DNA of 64,000 nucleotides. It comes from CAZUQP01 sp964622455 (lineage in GTDB: Bacteria; Pseudomonadota; Gammaproteobacteria; DSM-16500). How positions within the stretch are numbered: the stretch's first letter is position 1; each line of letters starts with the position of its first letter. Below are positions 23,036-31,909 of the stretch, piece by piece. Below the pieces are notes generated by a model. It was not told the DNA's origin and made no database searches. It saw only the letters and a program-made list of their open reading frames with translations. Position numbers and translations under genes: made by a program. The stretch lies in contig CAZUQP010000022.1 of NCBI GenBank assembly GCA_964622455.1, positions 67,014 to 131,013 on the forward strand. The letters are read 5' to 3'.

Positions 23036-25318
23036 TTGAAACAAGCATTACCCAAACAACCTTCCCGTAAACCATTGGCAATTCAGATGAAGCATCGTCT
23101 GCGCGAAGGATTATTTATTTTATCTATCGCTATTGCTCTTTTTTTATTGATTTCATTTAGCACTTATCACGCCGCAGACCCAGGTTGGTCTAATACCGGC
23201 GGCAATCATAAAATTTTAAATTGGGGCGGTAAAGCAGGGGCTTTTTTTGCAGATATTTTTTTATCTTTATTCGGTTATATGGCGTATATACTTCCTTTTT
23301 TAGGCGTGGCGGCTGTATGGTTTAATATCCAAAATGATTTAGAAAAAAATTCTCTTTCATCGAAAGAAATGGTGCTTAAAGGGTTAGGTTTTGTTTTTAT
23401 GTTATTAAGCGCATGCGGATTAATGGCGCTTTATTTACATCCTTCACCCATTTTATTACCCGCTGCATCCGGCGGTATTATCGGCGATATGACAGCGCTT
23501 AGCTTGACTCACGTATTTAATACAGCAGGCAGCGCATTATTTTTAATGACTGCTCTTTTGTGCGGCATTACGTTGTGTTCAGGTTTTTCATGGTTGGGCT
23601 TGGTCGATGTAGTCGGTTTTTATACCATGCAAGGCATGAATGCGTTATTTGCGATGGCAAAGAGAGGAAATAAAAAAATAGAAACAAAGGAACCTGTTTT
23701 TGAAAAAAATATCCTTCCTATTAAATCTCGGGTTGAACCCAATGTGACAAATACCAATTTTCAAACTAAAGTCGTTGAGCGAGTACTACCAGCTAAACCA
23801 AAACCCATCGATAAAAAAATAGAATCGAGTGTTTTCTTAAAACCCGGTCATTTGCCGCCTCTCACATTACTAAATCCCGCTTTACCATCGGAAGGAAAAG
23901 CATTTTCTAATATGAATTTTGAAGAATTATCGCAATTGGTTGAGCAAAGACTCATGGATTTTGGTGTAGAAGTCAAAGTAGTGGCTGTGCACCCAGGCCC
24001 TATTATTACGCGGTTTGAATTAGAATTAGCGCCGGGTATTAAAGTCAGCAAAATTAGCGGGCTTGCCAAAGATATTGCGCGTTCTTTATCAGCGATCAGC
24101 GTGCGAGTGGTAGAAGTGATTCCGGGTAAATCCGTCATTGGTCTTGAATTACCGAATGAACACCGCGAATTTGTTATGCTGCGGGATATTTTAGAATCAG
24201 AACGTTATACGCAATCAAGATCGCCAGTCAGTTTAGTGTTAGGCAAAGATATTGCAGGGTATCCGGTGGTGGTTGATCTTGCCAAAATGCCGCATTTATT
24301 GGTGGCAGGGACCACGGGTTCAGGAAAATCAGTCAGCTTGAATGCAATGCTCTTGAGCATGTTATTTAAATCAACGCCTGAGCAATTACGATTAATTTTA
24401 ATTGATCCTAAAATGCTGGAGCTATCTATTTACGAAGGTATTCCGCATTTATTAACGCCGGTTATTACAGATATGAAAGATGCAGCCAATGCGTTGCGTT
24501 GGTGCGTGGCTGAAATGGATAGGCGTTATAAATTAATGTCATTATTGGGGGTGCGTAATTTAGCGGGCTATAATTTAAAAATAATGGAGGCGGCAAAACA
24601 AGGCAATCCTATTCCAGCGCCCTCTTGGCTGGCAGGGGATAGTACGGAACCTGTTCATTTGGAACCATTATCAACAATTGTGGTGGTTGCGGATGAATTG
24701 GCCGATATGATGATGGTCGTTGGAAAAAAAGTGGAAGATTTGATAACGCGCATTGCTCAAAAAGCACGTGCTGCAGGAATTCATTTAATTTTAGCAACAC
24801 AACGCCCTTCAGTGGATGTGATCACGGGTTTAATCAAAGCAAATATTCCAACGCGTATTGCTTTTCAAGTGTCTTCCCGCATTGATTCACGCACGATCTT
24901 AGATCAGCAAGGTGCAGAACAACTACTGGGTAACGGCGATATGCTGTATTTGCCGCCTGGAACGGGGTTACCTGTTCGTGTACATGGCGCATTTGTGGCG
25001 GATGATGAAGTGCATCGCGTCGTTGCTGCTTGGCAAACCTACGGCAAACCCAATTATTTAGCGAGTGTGACTGAAGAAGAGCCTGATACAGCTGCTTTTG
25101 ATCAAGAGGGTGAAGCTGATCCTTTGTATGATGAAGCTTTGCGTATTGTGACAGAATCGCGCCGTGCATCTATTTCACTCGTGCAGCGGCGTTTAAAAAT
25201 CGGCTATAACCGAGCAGCACGCATCATGGAAGATATGGAAGCAAGAGGCGTTGTGAGCACTATGGATGGAAGCGGTTCGCGTGAAGTGCTAGCGCCCCCG
25301 CCTGTTGGAATAGATTAA
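23036..25318 (+). CDS. ftsK: DNA translocase FtsK
   Basis: Septal DNA pump that clears the chromosome from the division site and activates XerCD at dif. The 760-residue protein has about four N-terminal membrane helices (first 180 residues), a short linker, the RecA-like motor with [12 protein letters not shown] and a C-terminal gamma domain ([20 protein letters not shown]...) that reads KOPS signals. The linker is far shorter than in E. coli (1329 residues). The TTG start is chosen because GGAG lies 6 bases upstream; another TTG 12 bases earlier has none, and an ATG still earlier is cut off by an in-frame stop. Confidence 0.94.
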   Translation: MKQALPKQPSRKPLAIQMKHRLREGLFILSIAIALFLLISFSTYHAADPGWSNTGGNHKILNWGGKAGAFFADIFLSLFGYMAYILPFLGVAAVWFNIQNDLEKNSLSSKEMVLKGLGFVFMLLSACGLMALYLHPSPILLPAASGGIIGDMTALSLTHVFNTAGSALFLMTALLCGITLCSGFSWLGLVDVVGFYTMQGMNALFAMAKRGNKKIETKEPVFEKNILPIKSRVEPNVTNTNFQTKVVERVLPAKPKPIDKKIESSVFLKPGHLPPLTLLNPALPSEGKAFSNMNFEELSQLVEQRLMDFGVEVKVVAVHPGPIITRFELELAPGIKVSKISGLAKDIARSLSAISVRVVEVIPGKSVIGLELPNEHREFVMLRDILESERYTQSRSPVSLVLGKDIAGYPVVVDLAKMPHLLVAGTTGSGKSVSLNAMLLSMLFKSTPEQLRLILIDPKMLELSIYEGIPHLLTPVITDMKDAANALRWCVAEMDRRYKLMSLLGVRNLAGYNLKIMEAAKQGNPIPAPSWLAGDSTEPVHLEPLSTIVVVADELADMMMVVGKKVEDLITRIAQKARAAGIHLILATQRPSVDVITGLIKANIPTRIAFQVSSRIDSRTILDQQGAEQLLGNGDMLYLPPGTGLPVRVHGAFVADDEVHRVVAAWQTYGKPNYLASVTEEEPDTAAFDQEGEADPLYDEALRIVTESRRASISLVQRRLKIGYNRAARIMEDMEARGVVSTMDGSGSREVLAPPPVGID

Positions 25319-25320
25319 TT

Positions 25321-25395
25321 TTTGATTCTCTTCTTGTTTCTTGGGATAAATCCTCTCGGCATCTATTATTCATTAAAAAGCGATACCAAATAGGG
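25321..25395 (-). pseudogene. Fragment of a second copy of the ankyrin-like gene (3' end)
   Basis: Read on the minus strand this DNA encodes IIDAERIYPKKQEENQK, close to IINAEKIIYPKKLREPQ at the C-terminus of the intact gene at 26037-27722. The nucleotide likeness covers about 55-75 bases, with a 3-base and a 1-base deletion; the latter shifts the frame just upstream. No gene survives. It lies directly after ftsK. Confidence 0.5.
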
Positions 25396-25402
25396 GAATC
25401 CC

Positions 25403-25435
25403 TTGACATATGGATATTGCTTTTGTATATACAAA
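25403..25435 (+). promoter_or_regulatory. Promoter and palindromic operator of a toxin-antitoxin pair
   Basis: TTGACA (25403-25408), a 17-base spacer and TATATA (25426-25431) form a strong sigma-70 promoter. The -10 box sits inside a perfect 14-base palindrome, TTTGTATATACAAA (25422-25435), a plausible binding site for the ribbon-helix-helix antitoxin encoded downstream. Confidence 0.7.
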
Positions 25436-25449
25436 GGGCTACAATTAAA

Positions 25450-25743
25450 ATGTTCCAGTATGATTTAAGGATCAGCAAACGTATTGCTGAAAAATTACAA
25501 CGAAAACATGGTGTTATGAAAGAAGAGGTTTGGGAGTGTTTTCTTAACCGTACCAAAGGGCTGCTTGAAGACACACGACTTGCCCATCGATCAGAGCCGC
25601 CAACCCTCTGGTTTATCGCGGAAACAGATTATGGACGATTACTCAAAATAGTTTTTATTGAGCATATCGACGGAATCTATGAAATTAAAACGGCATATGA
25701 ACCAAACGACACTGAGGTAAAAATTTATGAGAGACACGCATAA
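25450..25743 (+). CDS. Probable toxin of a type II toxin-antitoxin pair (BrnT-like/DUF4258-like)
   Basis: A 97-residue protein whose core (KHGV...ECFLNRT..LLEDTR..HRSEPPTLWFIAETD.GRLLKIVFI...IKTAYEPN) matches a family often found before CopG-type antitoxins and sometimes annotated, without good basis, as ADP-ribosyl-(dinitrogen reductase) hydrolase. The fold is expected to be RelE/BrnT-like, so RNase activity is the best guess (inference). The ATG is the first after the strong promoter; a start 33 bases earlier would lie in the promoter. The gene overlaps the antitoxin by 17 bases. Confidence 0.75.
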   Translation: MFQYDLRISKRIAEKLQRKHGVMKEEVWECFLNRTKGLLEDTRLAHRSEPPTLWFIAETDYGRLLKIVFIEHIDGIYEIKTAYEPNDTEVKIYERHA

Positions 25744-26017
25744 AAAACATTCCGAGGAAGCTTGGGAAAATCACGAACTAGGTTCAACAGAAGGTTTTGT
25801 ACGTAAAGTTTCGTCTGAACGTGAAAAAGCGCTTGATAAAAAATTGGAATTACAAATTATATCTATCCGATTACAGAAAAGTTTAATCGAGGATTTAAAA
25901 GATTTAGCAGGGGAAGACGGACTTGGCTATCAACCTTATATACGACAAGTATTAAGACAATATGTCCGTAATGAAAAAAGAAAACGTGAAAAACATTTGC
26001 GGATAATTGGTCGTTAG
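25727..26017 (+). CDS. CopG/BrnA-type antitoxin
   Basis: A 96-residue protein. The N-terminal part (EEAWENHELGSTEGFVRKV) is the toxin-binding arm typical of the CopG_antitoxin family, and the C-terminal part (IISIRLQKSLIEDLKDLAGEDGLGYQPYIRQVLRQYV) is a ribbon-helix-helix DNA-binding domain. GAGG lies 9 bases before the ATG, which is inside the toxin gene, so translation is coupled. It probably represses its own operon through the palindrome overlapping the promoter. Confidence 0.82.
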   Translation: MRDTHKKHSEEAWENHELGSTEGFVRKVSSEREKALDKKLELQIISIRLQKSLIEDLKDLAGEDGLGYQPYIRQVLRQYVRNEKRKREKHLRIIGR

Positions 26018-26036
26018 GCCAAGCTCCCATTTTTAG

Positions 26037-27722
26037 TTATTTCCTAAAATCCATTTGGGGCTCTCGTAGTTTTTTAGGATAAATTATTTTCTCAGCATTT
26101 ATTATTTCATCGATTTCTTTTTTAAAAGCAGGATATTGTTTTTTTATCTGACGAAGACTGCCAAGATAATTTTCTTGTAGTTCACTAAAAGGTGTTTTTG
26201 CTATGTTGTTTGTTTGGGTGGCAAAAAAGGCTATTCCTTTTTGAGCGAGTGTCTGAGCAAGCGTATCTTTTGGATAGTGAGGCAATTTTTGCATGCTTGA
26301 AATATTGTTAAACATTATCTCGCGCACATTTTTTAAGTCTTGCAATCTTGCTTTATAAAATTCAATTTGTTTTTTTATGTGTGTCTCGCTAAGAGAGTCA
26401 AATGATTGGTGCTTTTCTTCTTCTTTTTCTTCACTATTATCATATGGAGGCGGAGCAATTACTTCAACAGTTGATGGTTGAATGGGGATTACAGGCGGTG
26501 CAACAGGTTCTGGCGGGTCTGGTTGTTTTCGTTCCTCATCAAAGTTTGGATTGACAGGGGGTTCTGGTGCATTGGGCGCAGTAGGTAGAGTTGTTGATAT
26601 TTTTTCATTAACGTTTTGTATGGGTGATCTCTTTTGAAGTGTAGTTTCAAGTTTTGCTATTCCGTTAAGATAGTTGCCTCTGTTCTTGAGGGCCTCCAGA
26701 AGCCATGTACTCATCTCAAATGTTATTTTGTTTTTAGAATACAAGTAGCTCACTAAGTTAACAATTTCATTTAAAGGGAAACCTGAGTTTACCCCTTTAT
26801 GCTCGTAAATATTTTTAAGCGCAAGTGCTTTGCATGGATAAAAAGAGAATGGGCAAAGTTCAGGTAAATTGGAGGTTGCTAACATTTGAATGATACTTTT
26901 TGATTTTTCTTCGTTAGGAGTGGTTATTGTACTTATAGCATAGTAGAGGAATATGTTAATAGGAGGATAATTTTTTTTCAAAAGGCTAAGAAGAAATTCT
27001 ACAATATGCGCGTGTCTTTGTTCAATCGCGAAGTAGATACCCGTATATATATCCCATGTCGTAGCAACTGTTGGACAACGCTGCTTTGTTTCATATTCTT
27101 CATACCACTTTTTTAAAAAATATAAATTTCCACACCGAGATGCGATGTCTAGCGTATTGAGATCATCCTGATTTGCAAAGGCCACAGATATGCTGCTTGG
27201 ATCCATCTCCATTAGGTTGGTAATGAGTAAGCGGCATTTTTTTATTTCCTCGGGAGTCTTAGCATTTTTTTCAGGAGGCGTGTAGGGATCATCATGAGGA
27301 GCAGATAGCGGGGTTGTTCCTTCCTCTTTGGAATCGCAATCCTCATTGTTGTCATAATAGGCTATAGCTAACATTAAAGCATTTTTTTTAGAGTGCCTGC
27401 CATCATAATGGCCAAGATTTAATGATTTTTTCACATCATTAGTGGCTTTTCCTTTTAACCAATCAATGATGTAAAATCCAGCTTGTCTTGTTTCTCGTGT
27501 TTCTCCACTGACAGCTAATTGCACGGCAAGCATATAGGGAGTCATTTTATTATCTTCTAGCTTGCTTATTGCCTTGCTTGGTGCGCGGGTCGTCAAATTA
27601 ACAACCGCTTGGCATGCTAGGTTAAGGGCGTCTTGATTTCTATATAGATCTTTTATAGGGGTTTGAGAACAGATATCCTGAATTAACTGAGTAAAGGATT
27701 TTATCTCACGGGAGCTTGCCAT
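26037..27722 (-). CDS. Ankyrin-like protein with proline-rich PPPY segment (candidate effector)
   Basis: A 561-residue protein without signal peptide or membrane helix. Four stretches look like diverged ankyrin repeats: about 58-95 (KMTPYMLAVQLAVSG), 105-125 (KKNALMLAIAYYDN), 185-212 (DDLNTLDIASRCGNLYFLKKW) and 223-250 (GIYFAIEQRHAHIVEFLLSLL). A proline-rich segment (about 380-430) contains PPPY at 424-427, and a charged helical tail follows. AAGGA lies 8 bases before the ATG. Ankyrin proteins are a common class of Dot/Icm-secreted effectors in Legionellales, but no secretion evidence exists here beyond that likeness. It sits between ftsK and lolA, normally adjacent genes. Confidence 0.65.
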   Translation of the reverse strand: MASSREIKSFTQLIQDICSQTPIKDLYRNQDALNLACQAVVNLTTRAPSKAISKLEDNKMTPYMLAVQLAVSGETRETRQAGFYIIDWLKGKATNDVKKSLNLGHYDGRHSKKNALMLAIAYYDNNEDCDSKEEGTTPLSAPHDDPYTPPEKNAKTPEEIKKCRLLITNLMEMDPSSISVAFANQDDLNTLDIASRCGNLYFLKKWYEEYETKQRCPTVATTWDIYTGIYFAIEQRHAHIVEFLLSLLKKNYPPINIFLYYAISTITTPNEEKSKSIIQMLATSNLPELCPFSFYPCKALALKNIYEHKGVNSGFPLNEIVNLVSYLYSKNKITFEMSTWLLEALKNRGNYLNGIAKLETTLQKRSPIQNVNEKISTTLPTAPNAPEPPVNPNFDEERKQPDPPEPVAPPVIPIQPSTVEVIAPPPYDNSEEKEEEKHQSFDSLSETHIKKQIEFYKARLQDLKNVREIMFNNISSMQKLPHYPKDTLAQTLAQKGIAFFATQTNNIAKTPFSELQENYLGSLRQIKKQYPAFKKEIDEIINAEKIIYPKKLREPQMDFRK

Positions 27723-27847
27723 CTCTGGAATCCTTAAAATTTTATGAAGATTCTAGCAGGAGGAGATTAAAATAGGCTTAAGATAGAAGGGCGGTGTAAA
27801 AGCAAGCTGTTTTTTGTTATACTTTTTTCGGCAGAAAGAGGTATTCA

Positions 27848-28483
27848 TTGCGTAGTGACATTGGGTTTTTTATATTTTTAATAGTGTATTCGGCTTTAGC
27901 GCACGCAAGTGTTGCGAGTGATGAATTACTGAAATTATTGGATAATACGCACAGTATGCAAGCCGGTTTTATTCAAAAAGTTTCGGATACCAAAGGCCGG
28001 GTGATCAACCAAACAGAAGGGCAAATGGCAATGCAGCGCCCGGGAAAATTTCGCTGGGATACGAAAAAACCGACTGCACAGCTGATTGTGACTGATGGTA
28101 AAAGGCTTTGGATTTATGATCCGGATTTAGAACAAGTGACTATACGTTTTTTGGAAACTGCAGCGGGTGAGACGCCTGCTTTGTTGTTAAGTAACACAAA
28201 TACTACGCTTGAAAAAGATTTTCGTATCGAAGAAATCTCGAATCATTCCACAACACGTTGGTTTTTATTGCGCCCTCACGACCAAGGCAGTGTCTTTGCC
28301 TTAATCAAATTAGGTTTTGTCAATAATCAAATTAAAGAAATGCAGTTACAAGATCGTTTAGGCCACATGACCGCTATTCAATTTAACCGTGTGAGTACTA
28401 ATCAAAATGTATCACCCGCCTTGTTTGCTTTTAAAATACCTGCTCACGTAGATGTGATTGATGAAACCAGACGACTTCACTGA
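27848..28483 (+). CDS. lolA: Outer-membrane lipoprotein carrier LolA
   Basis: Periplasmic chaperone that takes lipoproteins from the LolCDE exporter to the outer membrane. The 211 residues start with a signal peptide (about 1-21, ...SALAHA) and show the family motifs [25 protein letters not shown] and [11 protein letters not shown]. The start is TTG, with AGAGG 6 bases upstream. It overlaps rarA by 23 bases, the usual lolA-rarA pairing. Confidence 0.94.
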   Translation: MRSDIGFFIFLIVYSALAHASVASDELLKLLDNTHSMQAGFIQKVSDTKGRVINQTEGQMAMQRPGKFRWDTKKPTAQLIVTDGKRLWIYDPDLEQVTIRFLETAAGETPALLLSNTNTTLEKDFRIEEISNHSTTRWFLLRPHDQGSVFALIKLGFVNNQIKEMQLQDRLGHMTAIQFNRVSTNQNVSPALFAFKIPAHVDVIDETRRLH

Positions 28484-29780
28484 ATTTGAACCGCTTGCAG
28501 CACGTATGCGTCCGCAAACCTTAGATCAATTTGCGGGTCAAAGCCATTTGCTGGCTGAAGGTAAACCTTTGCGTAAAACGATCCTGCAAGGAGTGCTGCA
28601 TTCCATGATTTTTTGGGGGCCGCCTGGAACTGGAAAAACTACGCTTGCACAGTTGATGGCGCACCGAGTCAAAGCGCGTTTTCAAAAAATGTCTGCTGTT
28701 TTTTCAGGTGTTAAAGATATTCGTGCCGTGGTTGATGAAGCAAAAGAAGCGCGTGCAAAAGGGCAAACCACCATTTTATTTGTCGATGAAGTGCATCGCT
28801 TTAATAAATCCCAGCAAGATGCTTTTTTGCCCTTTGTTGAAGAGGGTACGTTAGTTTTTATTGGTGCAACGACTGAAAATCCCTCGTTTGAATTAAATAA
28901 TGCATTATTGTCACGTACCCGTGTCTATGTTTTAAAGCGTTTATCAGAAGATGAATTGCTGCAAGTAATTCAGCAGGCTTTAGAAGATAAAGAGCGCGGC
29001 TTAGGCAATATCGCATTCGATTTTCCCATCGAATTACAAAAAATACTTGTTCAGGCAGCAGATGGTGACGCACGTCAAGCGCTTAATTTATTAGAAGTGC
29101 TTTCTGATTTTGCATTTGATCAGAAAGATAATCGAATTGTTACGAGAGAATTATTAACAGAAGTGATTCAGCAAAATTTACGCCGATTTGATAAAGGGGG
29201 TGAAGCGTTCTATGATCAAATTTCAGCATTACATAAAGCAGTGCGAGGTTCATCACCTGATGCCACACTGTATTGGTTTGCGAGAATGCTGGATGGCGGT
29301 TGTGATCCGCTTTATATCGCAAGACGCGTCATTCGCATGGCGAGTGAAGATATTGGTAATGCAGATCCCCGCGGTTTAGAGATCGCCTTGAATGCCTGTA
29401 GCATCTATGAACGCCTAGGAAGTCCTGAGGGCGAATTAGCAATTGCGCAAGCCCTGGTTTATTTAGCTGTTGCTCCAAAAAGTAATGCAGTCTATACCGC
29501 TTTTCAGCAAGCGATGCGGGATGCAAAAGAGTGGGGGTCTTTGGACGTTCCGTTGCATTTACGTAATGCGCCTACAAAGTTGATGAAAAATTTGGGGTAT
29601 GGAAAAGAGTATCGTTACGCACATCATGAACCCGATGCGTACGCAGCGGGCGAGACTTATTTTCCAGAAGAAATGCCAAAGCGAACTTATTATCGTCCGG
29701 TCTCTCGTGGGCTTGAATTAAAAATTGCTGAAAAATTAGCATTTTTGAGGCAAAAGGATAAACAAGATCATGATAAATAG
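28461..29780 (+). CDS. rarA: Replication-associated recombination protein RarA (MgsA)
   Basis: AAA+ ATPase acting at stalled replication forks. The 439 residues have Walker [11 protein letters not shown], Walker [16 protein letters not shown], sensor 1 GATTENPSF and the C-terminal tetramerisation region ([30 protein letters not shown]). The ATG lies within the end of lolA; a TTG one codon earlier is less likely. serS, which follows rarA in E. coli, is absent. Confidence 0.95.
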   Translation: MKPDDFTEFEPLAARMRPQTLDQFAGQSHLLAEGKPLRKTILQGVLHSMIFWGPPGTGKTTLAQLMAHRVKARFQKMSAVFSGVKDIRAVVDEAKEARAKGQTTILFVDEVHRFNKSQQDAFLPFVEEGTLVFIGATTENPSFELNNALLSRTRVYVLKRLSEDELLQVIQQALEDKERGLGNIAFDFPIELQKILVQAADGDARQALNLLEVLSDFAFDQKDNRIVTRELLTEVIQQNLRRFDKGGEAFYDQISALHKAVRGSSPDATLYWFARMLDGGCDPLYIARRVIRMASEDIGNADPRGLEIALNACSIYERLGSPEGELAIAQALVYLAVAPKSNAVYTAFQQAMRDAKEWGSLDVPLHLRNAPTKLMKNLGYGKEYRYAHHEPDAYAAGETYFPEEMPKRTYYRPVSRGLELKIAEKLAFLRQKDKQDHDK

Positions 29781-29815
29781 AGTATAATAATGCAATAAAT
29801 TGAGTGAGGTGAATA

Positions 29816-30265
29816 ATGGCTGCAAAAAGAGGGCAGGAATACAACAAGGATTTTTATGCTTGGGCGATTCATAATGCGCAGTTATTGCGAGAAGGTAAAC
29901 TGTCGGAGGTGGATATTGCACATGTTGCTGAGGAAATTGAAAGTATGGGAAAAAGTGAGCGACGGGAGTTGATTAATCGATTAGCTATTTTAATGGCTCA
30001 TCTATTAAAATGGGCATTTCAACCGAAGAGACAAGGAAATAGCTGGAAATATACTATTAAAGAACAGAGAATTAAATTGGATAAGTTGTTGGAGGAAAGT
30101 CCGAGCTTGAGACATGAATTAGAAGAAAAAATGGAAGAAGCCTATGAGCAGGCGGTAGTAATAGCACTGAGACAAACAGAATTAGAAGAAGATATTTTTC
30201 CTGAAACCTGCCCATTTTCATTTAAGCAAATATTAAATCAAACGTTTTTTCCTAAGACGATTTAA
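29816..30265 (+). CDS. DUF29 family protein
   Basis: A 149-residue protein of the DUF29 family, recognised by YNKDFYAWAIHNAQLLREGKLSEVDIAHVAEEIESMGKSERREL and the later LLKWAFQPKRQGNSW. It is helical, cytoplasmic and of unknown function; the family is widespread in cyanobacteria and proteobacteria. GAGG is close to the ATG. Its end overlaps the convergent phosphate transporter gene by 14 bases. Confidence 0.88.
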   Translation: MAAKRGQEYNKDFYAWAIHNAQLLREGKLSEVDIAHVAEEIESMGKSERRELINRLAILMAHLLKWAFQPKRQGNSWKYTIKEQRIKLDKLLEESPSLRHELEEKMEEAYEQAVVIALRQTELEEDIFPETCPFSFKQILNQTFFPKTI

Positions 30266-31241
30266 AAAATAGCATCCATACACCTGCCGCGACCAACCCT
30301 GATGCTGGGATTGTCAGAATCCATGCCCAAACAATATTGCGCGCAACTCCCCAGCGTACCGCTGCCACACTATGTAAAGAACCAACACCTACGATGGCAC
30401 CCGTAATCGTGTGTGTGGTTGATACGGGAATTCCTAACGCAGTCGCTAAAAATAAAGTGATGGCGCTTCCCGCTTCTGCACAAAAACCACCGACCGGTTT
30501 TAGTTTAGTGATTTTCATGCCCATGGTTTTTACAATACGCCAACCGCCAAAAAAGGTGCCTAGGGCTATGACAAAATTACACGATAGTACGACCCAAAAG
30601 GGGATATAAAATGTCTTGCCTAATAGTCCAGCAGAAAATAATAAGATAGCAATAATGCCCATTGTTTTTTGCGCATCATTACCGCCGTGTCCAAGACTGA
30701 TAAATGCAGAAGAAATTAATTGAAGTTTACGAAATAAATTATTAATACGATATGGCGTAAAATGAAAAAAATATTTAGCGATCAGAAACATTAATAATAA
30801 TCCGATGATAAATCCTAATAAAGGGGATATCACAATCGCTAGTAATACTTTTAAAATGCCCGATATTTCAAGCGATGCGAAACCCGCTTTGGCAAGACCT
30901 ACGCCTAATAATCCGCCAATTAAAGCGTGTGATGAGCTCGAAGGTAAACCAAAATACCAGGTAAAAATATTCCAAAGAATGGCGCCGGTTAATGCAGCAA
31001 GAATCATTTGAGTGTTGATAATCGCAGGATCAACTAATCCTGTGCCAATCGTGTTGGCAACGTGCACACCAAAAAATAAAAAGGCAATAAAATTAAAAAA
31101 AGCGGCCCACAATACGGCCCATTGCGGTTTTAATACGCGCGTTGAAACAATGGTTGCAATGGAATTGGCTGCATCATGAAATCCATTTAAAAAATCAAAA
31201 GCCAATGCAACAATAATTGTAATGATGATTAAGGTAATCAT
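30252..31241 (-). CDS. pit: Low-affinity phosphate transporter, PiT family
   Basis: Inner-membrane phosphate/cation transporter. The 329 residues contain about ten membrane helices and the two PiT signature repeats (DFLNGFHDAANSIATIVSTR near the start and SLGHGGNDAQKTMGI in the second half), both with the conserved GxND/GFHDAAN-type aspartates. Its ATG follows the stop of the DUF47 gene directly (TGAATG), a coupled pair in many bacteria. Confidence 0.93.
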   Translation of the reverse strand: MITLIIITIIVALAFDFLNGFHDAANSIATIVSTRVLKPQWAVLWAAFFNFIAFLFFGVHVANTIGTGLVDPAIINTQMILAALTGAILWNIFTWYFGLPSSSSHALIGGLLGVGLAKAGFASLEISGILKVLLAIVISPLLGFIIGLLLMFLIAKYFFHFTPYRINNLFRKLQLISSAFISLGHGGNDAQKTMGIIAILLFSAGLLGKTFYIPFWVVLSCNFVIALGTFFGGWRIVKTMGMKITKLKPVGGFCAEAGSAITLFLATALGIPVSTTHTITGAIVGVGSLHSVAAVRWGVARNIVWAWILTIPASGLVAAGVWMLFFKSS

Positions 31242-31868
31242 TCAGGCATACTCAAGTACAATTCCTTTCATCATGTTGGCGACATCTTGACAGCGGTTGA
31301 TCACTAATTTAGTTTGCGCATAAATTTCTTTGAGTTTAAAAAACTGTTTGAAATCTTTTTCTTCTAAAAATAATTGTTTTTCACCCGCCAATACGAGTTG
31401 ATGCGCTTCACTTTCGATGCGGTTGATGTTGTCGCAATATTTTAAAATTTCGTCTGATTTTTTCAGTGAATGCAATCGATAAACCGCTTGATTTAATAAA
31501 ATGCTTGCCTGCATAGCCAATTCTGCCAATTTGCTGATTTCTTCCGGTACTTTTTTTAATTGATAAAAAGGAAAACGTTGCGCGCAGCGATTAATTAAAT
31601 CCAACACATCATCCAATCCCCCCGTTAATTCGTGAATATCATAACGATCAAATGGAGTAATGAATGTTTTGTGTAATAATTCAAATGTTTGATGGGTGAT
31701 TTGATCACCTTCTTGTTCGTACGTTGCAATTGCATCTACATATTTTTGTTGTTTATCTAAATTATGCAAGAGGGTGTGAAATTGTGTGGTGGCAGTTACA
31801 AGCAGATCTGCTGTTTTTTGAAACAGTTTAAAGAAATTGTCCTGGCGCGGTAAAAATCGTCTTAGCAT
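31242..31868 (-). CDS. DUF47/PhoU-like regulator of phosphate transport
   Basis: A 208-residue helical protein of the DUF47 family, related to PhoU, with FFKLFQKTADLLVTATTQF at the start, YEQEGDQITHQTFELLHKTFITPFDRYDI in the middle and DVLDLINRC. These proteins accompany PiT transporters and modulate them. The ATG with GGAG 7 bases upstream is chosen over an earlier TTG. Confidence 0.9.
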   Translation of the reverse strand: MLRRFLPRQDNFFKLFQKTADLLVTATTQFHTLLHNLDKQQKYVDAIATYEQEGDQITHQTFELLHKTFITPFDRYDIHELTGGLDDVLDLINRCAQRFPFYQLKKVPEEISKLAELAMQASILLNQAVYRLHSLKKSDEILKYCDNINRIESEAHQLVLAGEKQLFLEEKDFKQFFKLKEIYAQTKLVINRCQDVANMMKGIVLEYA

Positions 31869-31909
31869 ATTTTTTCTCCGTGACAAGCAAGCGCATTATA
31901 ACATAATGC

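Noticed and set aside
25260..25574. 104-residue minus-strand reading frame between ftsK and the toxin gene
   Set aside because: It overlaps the ftsK end, the promoter and the toxin gene, and the recognisable ankyrin-gene fragment lies in a different frame.
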